Shown: positions 60,628 to 64,000 of the stretch, in pieces
How positions within the stretch are numbered: position 1 is the first letter of the stretch
Layout of the letters: each line of letters begins with the position of its first letter
Assembly (NCBI GenBank): GCA_932521025.1
Contig: OW051468.1
Location: 2,790,064 to 2,854,063 of the forward strand
DNA length: 64,000 bases
Direction of reading: 5' to 3'
Source of the DNA: Oscheius onirici
Lineage: Eukaryota; Nematoda; Chromadorea; Rhabditida; Rhabditidae
The notes under the pieces: model-generated
What the model was told of the DNA's origin: nothing
Database searches by the model: none
The model's input: the letters and a program-made list of their open reading frames with translations, nothing else
Program-made: the position numbers and the translations under genes

Positions 60628-63360
60628 ACCCGAAGGAAGGGGAGAGAAGAGTCTCTTTGCTCCGGATGATAACGACCCGAGGAGCTCCGCCTCCACCGCG
60701 TGAGGTGGTTATCAGCAGGGACGAGAGCTGTCTTTTATGGACTGCAAGAGGGAAAGTCCCCAAAAGATAATAACAACGTGAGAACGGGCCAGATCCCTGT
60801 CTTTCTATCACTTAATCTCTCAGACTCTGTGTGCTTCAGTCGTTCAGTCACTCTGTCGGAGTCCCTCAACCCCTCAGTGTCTTATTCCCAGTCTCTGAGA
60901 CTCCCAAACTCTCAGTTACTCAGTCTCTTTAAGTACGGAACTGACCTACACGGTAGCTGGGACCTAGTCAAAACATACAACATTGAACCCAGACTCAGTT
61001 ATACAGATAACAGTGTTCCCGGAACTTTTCGAATACAGAGATCACGTTTGTCAAACTAAGGCCTTTTAACCCTGTAGTTGGAAATTCGGCAATGAGGAAG
61101 AAATTTTTTTCAAGAGTTTCAAAAGAAGCGCGGAGAAAATTGTACTGGTTTGGGACACAACGAGAAGAAAGAGGAAATCGATTGAACCTTTCAACTGCGC
61201 TTGCCCTTTCTTTGAAAGTCGCACAAAGAAGGCTGAGTCTTCAATCGAAAGTGTAACAGATCATTGGTCACTATTCGGCTAGTCTAAGACCAGGTATCTG
61301 AGTGACAAAAAATTGACAGTCGGCAAACAGCGGTGCAGGTATCTGTGAGTCAGTCCATCCACGCTTCTGCAGTCCAAGCAAAAACATGAATCATATTCCA
61401 AGTGGGTGGTTTAGTATCTTTCTATACACAGTCATTTAAACTACTTTAACTATCGTACTGACCAGCGACAAGTGAATCAAGAGAGTTAGAACCGGAAACC
61501 AGTGCTTTGGCTAAATATGTATGGTTTGTTCAGAGAGAACATCAAAAGAGGATTTCGTTTCGAGACCCGAAAAAAATCTGATACTCAGCTGAGATACGCA
61601 GCAAAAATGGGCAACTTGACGTGGCTTCATGGAGTTTCAATTGTTTGCATGCTACTCCTCGGTGTCACAAACAATTGCGGTATTTTCCTTTTTTTTTCGA
61701 AGATCCCGAAGACAAGATTTAAAGGACTGCAAACGCTCCAAGAAAACGAAAGAAAGCGAGAAATAGGAGAAAAGGTCAGAGTCCGAGAAGGCCCTAAGAC
61801 TCTTGTAATCGGCTTTAGACACGGGAAGTATTTGGCTGTTTACCTTTCGTAGAATCTTCTCCAGAACGAGATCAATCGAACGTGAATGTACCATCTTGTG
61901 GAGAAGAGGAAATCGGGGCATTGAAACTTCGCAACACGGCCACGGAATACCTATTTATCGTGAGCGGAAAGCGCGTGAGAGAGAGGCGATTAGGCCCCGC
62001 CTCCAAAAAAAGATGACGTGCCGTCCTTCCTCAAGATTTTGTTTTGAAATGGTATTCAAATGACTGTTCGGGTCGTGTCAGATCAACTTGTTCTGATAGC
62101 GAGAGAAAGACCGGTTGTTGAAATATAGGGAGAAGATGAGAAAAGTTGTGAGCAAACATCGTAAAAGAGAAGAGAGGGAAACGATTTCCGATCAGGTATT
62201 GGCTCCATTCAAAATGAATGGAAAGACCTTATGTACGAAGTTTGCCGGGAACTCCCAGAGCTACAACGACCCGTCTGAAGCCTCGCACCGATGAGTCTTG
62301 CTAACTGGCACCTGACGGAATGACTGAACACAGGAATGCCGAAACTTCCGAATTTATTAAATAAGTAAAATACATGCTGTCTTATTGAAATTCCAGCAGG
62401 TTTCGGAGCGACTTGCTCTTTCTTTTGAAAGTTTTTGAAAGTTCTCCTAGTTTACCTGTCTTCTAACTTTATTCTGCTAAACTTGTAATGAGTTATCACC
62501 AGATTAACTTTACAAAATCAGTTTCAAACCTAATTCACTTTTCCTGCGCACCAACTCGTAGGGCAAGCCTGCGTATCCATGTTGACTAAATACGGTAGTT
62601 GTCGATACGTAGGCTATACGAGTTGGTGCGCATCAAGAGTAAAAAAAGGCGTGTTTTCGCGTCCTGCACATTGCCCCGACTCTAGTAAACTGAACAGGAT
62701 AACTTTGAAATAGACCGGAGCCTCGAACCGACTTCATGTTCCAGCTTTTCAGTTACGCGAAAGTATGGAAAGCCTCAAAATGGCGCTATACCCACTTCCG
62801 TATTCAACCGTCGTCAAGCAACAAAAACAGCCCAAAACTTCAATCATGCCCAGGTTCAAAACATGCACTTGAAAAGAAGGAACACAAAGGAAAAAGGTTC
62901 TGACTGTACCTCTGTCGTCATCTCGAATACAAGACGCGCTGTCTACGTGGCTTTCTCCTCTCTATTGTTCCCCTCTTCATTTGGACAATAGCTGCACGTG
63001 AGAATAGTATTAATTGGCTTGAGCTGTATAGTCAGAGAATTGGCAGTCCTTTGAATTTTCGTTGCGGGACCAACTGTACAATAATTCAGTGACTCTCAAG
63101 TTGAATGCAAGTACTCGAGCCTTTTTTAGTGCGTGGGGGTTCGTCAGTATGTACTGATAAGAAGACGCCAGAAATAGTACCCGGATATGCTGTGTCTTTG
63201 TTTAGAACTGCCGTGTACTCGGGGATTTATCGGTTGCCACAACTGGTCTTTTTGGCGGGAAGAGATCATAAAGTTGTCAGGGGATGCCCTGGCTGTAAAA
63301 TTGTCATGGCTTCCGGACAGCGGGGGATGTTCAGGGAGAGAGATAAAGAGGAGCACAGAT
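60628..63360. other. Gene-poor right flank
   Basis: No gene is supported over 2.7 kb. 60790-60930 is CT-rich with repeated cagtctctcagtc-like words. The open frame at 61502-61852 lacks splice context and family resemblance. The fold-back repeat at 62545-62632 is the only distinct structure. Confidence 0.4.
62545..62632. repeat. Fold-back repeat, 88 bases
   Basis: The left arm tgcgcaccaactcgta... and right arm ...tacgagttggtgcgca are perfect for 16 bases and continue imperfectly (agcctgcgtatc against gatacgtaggct) for a further 13 bases. The loop is about 30 bases. It looks like a small inverted-repeat element. Confidence 0.8.
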
Positions 63361-63366
63361 AGAGGG

Positions 63367-63374
63367 TATAAAAG
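63367..63374 (+). promoter_or_regulatory. TATA box of an unseen plus-strand gene
   Basis: TATAAAAG is a consensus TATA box. The Inr-like ttcacacacacccagt follows about 25 bases downstream. No open frame follows within the window, so the transcript may have a long leader, be non-coding, or continue beyond 64000. Confidence 0.5.
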
Positions 63375-63417
63375 GATGTTGGAGCAGGATTCACACACAC
63401 CCAGTTTGTAAGCCTAT

Positions 63418-63434
63418 TGTCACCAGAGGTGACA
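63418..63434. promoter_or_regulatory. Perfect inverted repeat TGTCACC-AGA-GGTGACA
   Basis: Two 7-base arms are separated by three bases, about 45 bases after the TATA box. The arm resembles a nuclear-receptor half site in an everted or inverted arrangement, or a downstream dimeric factor site. Function is inferred only. Confidence 0.4.
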
Positions 63435-64000
63435 TCAATTCTGTGCTCGTTTGCTGAACTTCTGCCGACGTCAAAGCTCGTCTTTAGAATGAAACAATGC
63501 CGAAAAGCTAGTTTTGATCCAGAAATGTCGAAAAGTTAGGGGGTTCGATTCGGTTGAGAAATAACCGAATATGTAGTGCTTCATAGTGTCCAATGCTACA
63601 GATTTTTGCCAGACTGAACAAGTGAAATGTTGTATCCAAAAATATGGACACAAGACGAGTAACTTATGTAATGTTTTCATTTAATTCAGAGATAATATGG
63701 TAAGCTTGGCAAGTAATGTTTGTGGTTTGTTTGTAGTTTAACTTTTTGCAAAGATAGGGTTTGCTCAGCTTCTCAAACTGCGCGACGGGACATTTTATAA
63801 TCGAAAGGGAACTGCAAAACAAAATATTTCAGTCTGCAAGAGTCAAAAAAAGTCACCAAGATTTAAAGACTTTCGAAGGTCCCGTAACAACTTTGGATCA
63901 ATTGGATTCAAAAGCTTTCTACTGCTAAAGCAACTCTGTATGTTTGTCTATTTTTATACGTAGCCACAAAATGAGATTGACGTTAGATTTAGTTAGGATT
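63435..64000. other. Right end, no gene seen
   Basis: AT-rich sequence with no supported coding region on either strand. Confidence 0.4.

Noticed and set aside
61502-61852. 116-codon plus-strand ORF
   Set aside because: Low-complexity charged tail, no family resemblance and no promoter or splice signals.

Overview
The window looks like nuclear DNA of a free-living, rhabditid-like nematode; the species cannot be named from the sequence. Evidence: many introns of 40-70 bases with TTTCAG or TTTTAG acceptors, acceptor-like TTTCAG sites a few bases before several start codons (as expected for spliced-leader trans-splicing), a same-strand gene pair only 69 bases apart, and nematode-type families such as a cuticlin-like ZP protein and degenerate PTP-domain proteins. 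There are no bacterial operons, no CRISPR array, no rRNA and no convincing intact tRNA gene. All gene models were spliced by hand; the internal exons of the main genes keep frame.

Layout. 1-1.99 kb: dispersed repeats. 2-7.6 kb (+): PSMB2-type proteasome subunit, SRRM1-type PWI/SR protein, TMEM242-like protein and PIGL de-N-acetylase, the last two operon-like. 8-11.3 kb (-): an unrecognised small protein and a frame-disrupted F-box-like gene. 12-14.2 kb (+): a four-pass membrane protein. 15-19.4 kb: transposon graveyard with a LINE endonuclease fragment, an internally deleted Ty3/gypsy-like element with one complete LTR, and a fold-back repeat. 21.3-23.9 kb (-): splicing factor PRP17/CDC40. 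25-27.4 kb (+): Golgi stacking protein GRASP with a histidine-rich repeat. 28-32.3 kb (+): splicing factor SMU1, with a LINE 3' end in an intron.

32.3-35.4 kb: long non-coding stretch. 35.4-42.2 kb (+): SPCA/PMR1 Ca2+/Mn2+ ATPase, whose introns hold a hAT-type MITE with a perfect 8-bp target duplication and other repeats. 42.4-48.3 kb (-): cuticlin-like ZP protein and a PTP-domain protein that has lost both catalytic residues. 48.5-49.6 kb (+): eIF4E, sharing a 238-base divergent promoter region with the PTP gene. 49.9-51 kb (-): NK-class homeobox gene. 51.3-54.5 kb: broken ORF, pogo-type transposase relic and an unrecognised two-exon gene. 55.9-57.3 kb (+): tandem CCCH zinc-finger protein. 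58.2-60.6 kb (-): inositol trisphosphate 3-kinase. 60.6-64 kb: largely non-coding, with a fold-back repeat and a good TATA box near the right end.

Three genes (SRRM1-like, PRP17, SMU1) act in pre-mRNA splicing; GRASP and SPCA act at the Golgi; PIGL makes GPI precursors in the ER. Their proximity looks like ordinary nematode gene packing, not one pathway. I found no clearly new multi-gene system. The most notable items are the pseudophosphatase, the His-rich GRASP tail, the GCGATCGC-rich hAT MITE family, the start-overlapping minimal uORF of the ATPase gene, and several candidate genes with single in-frame stops.
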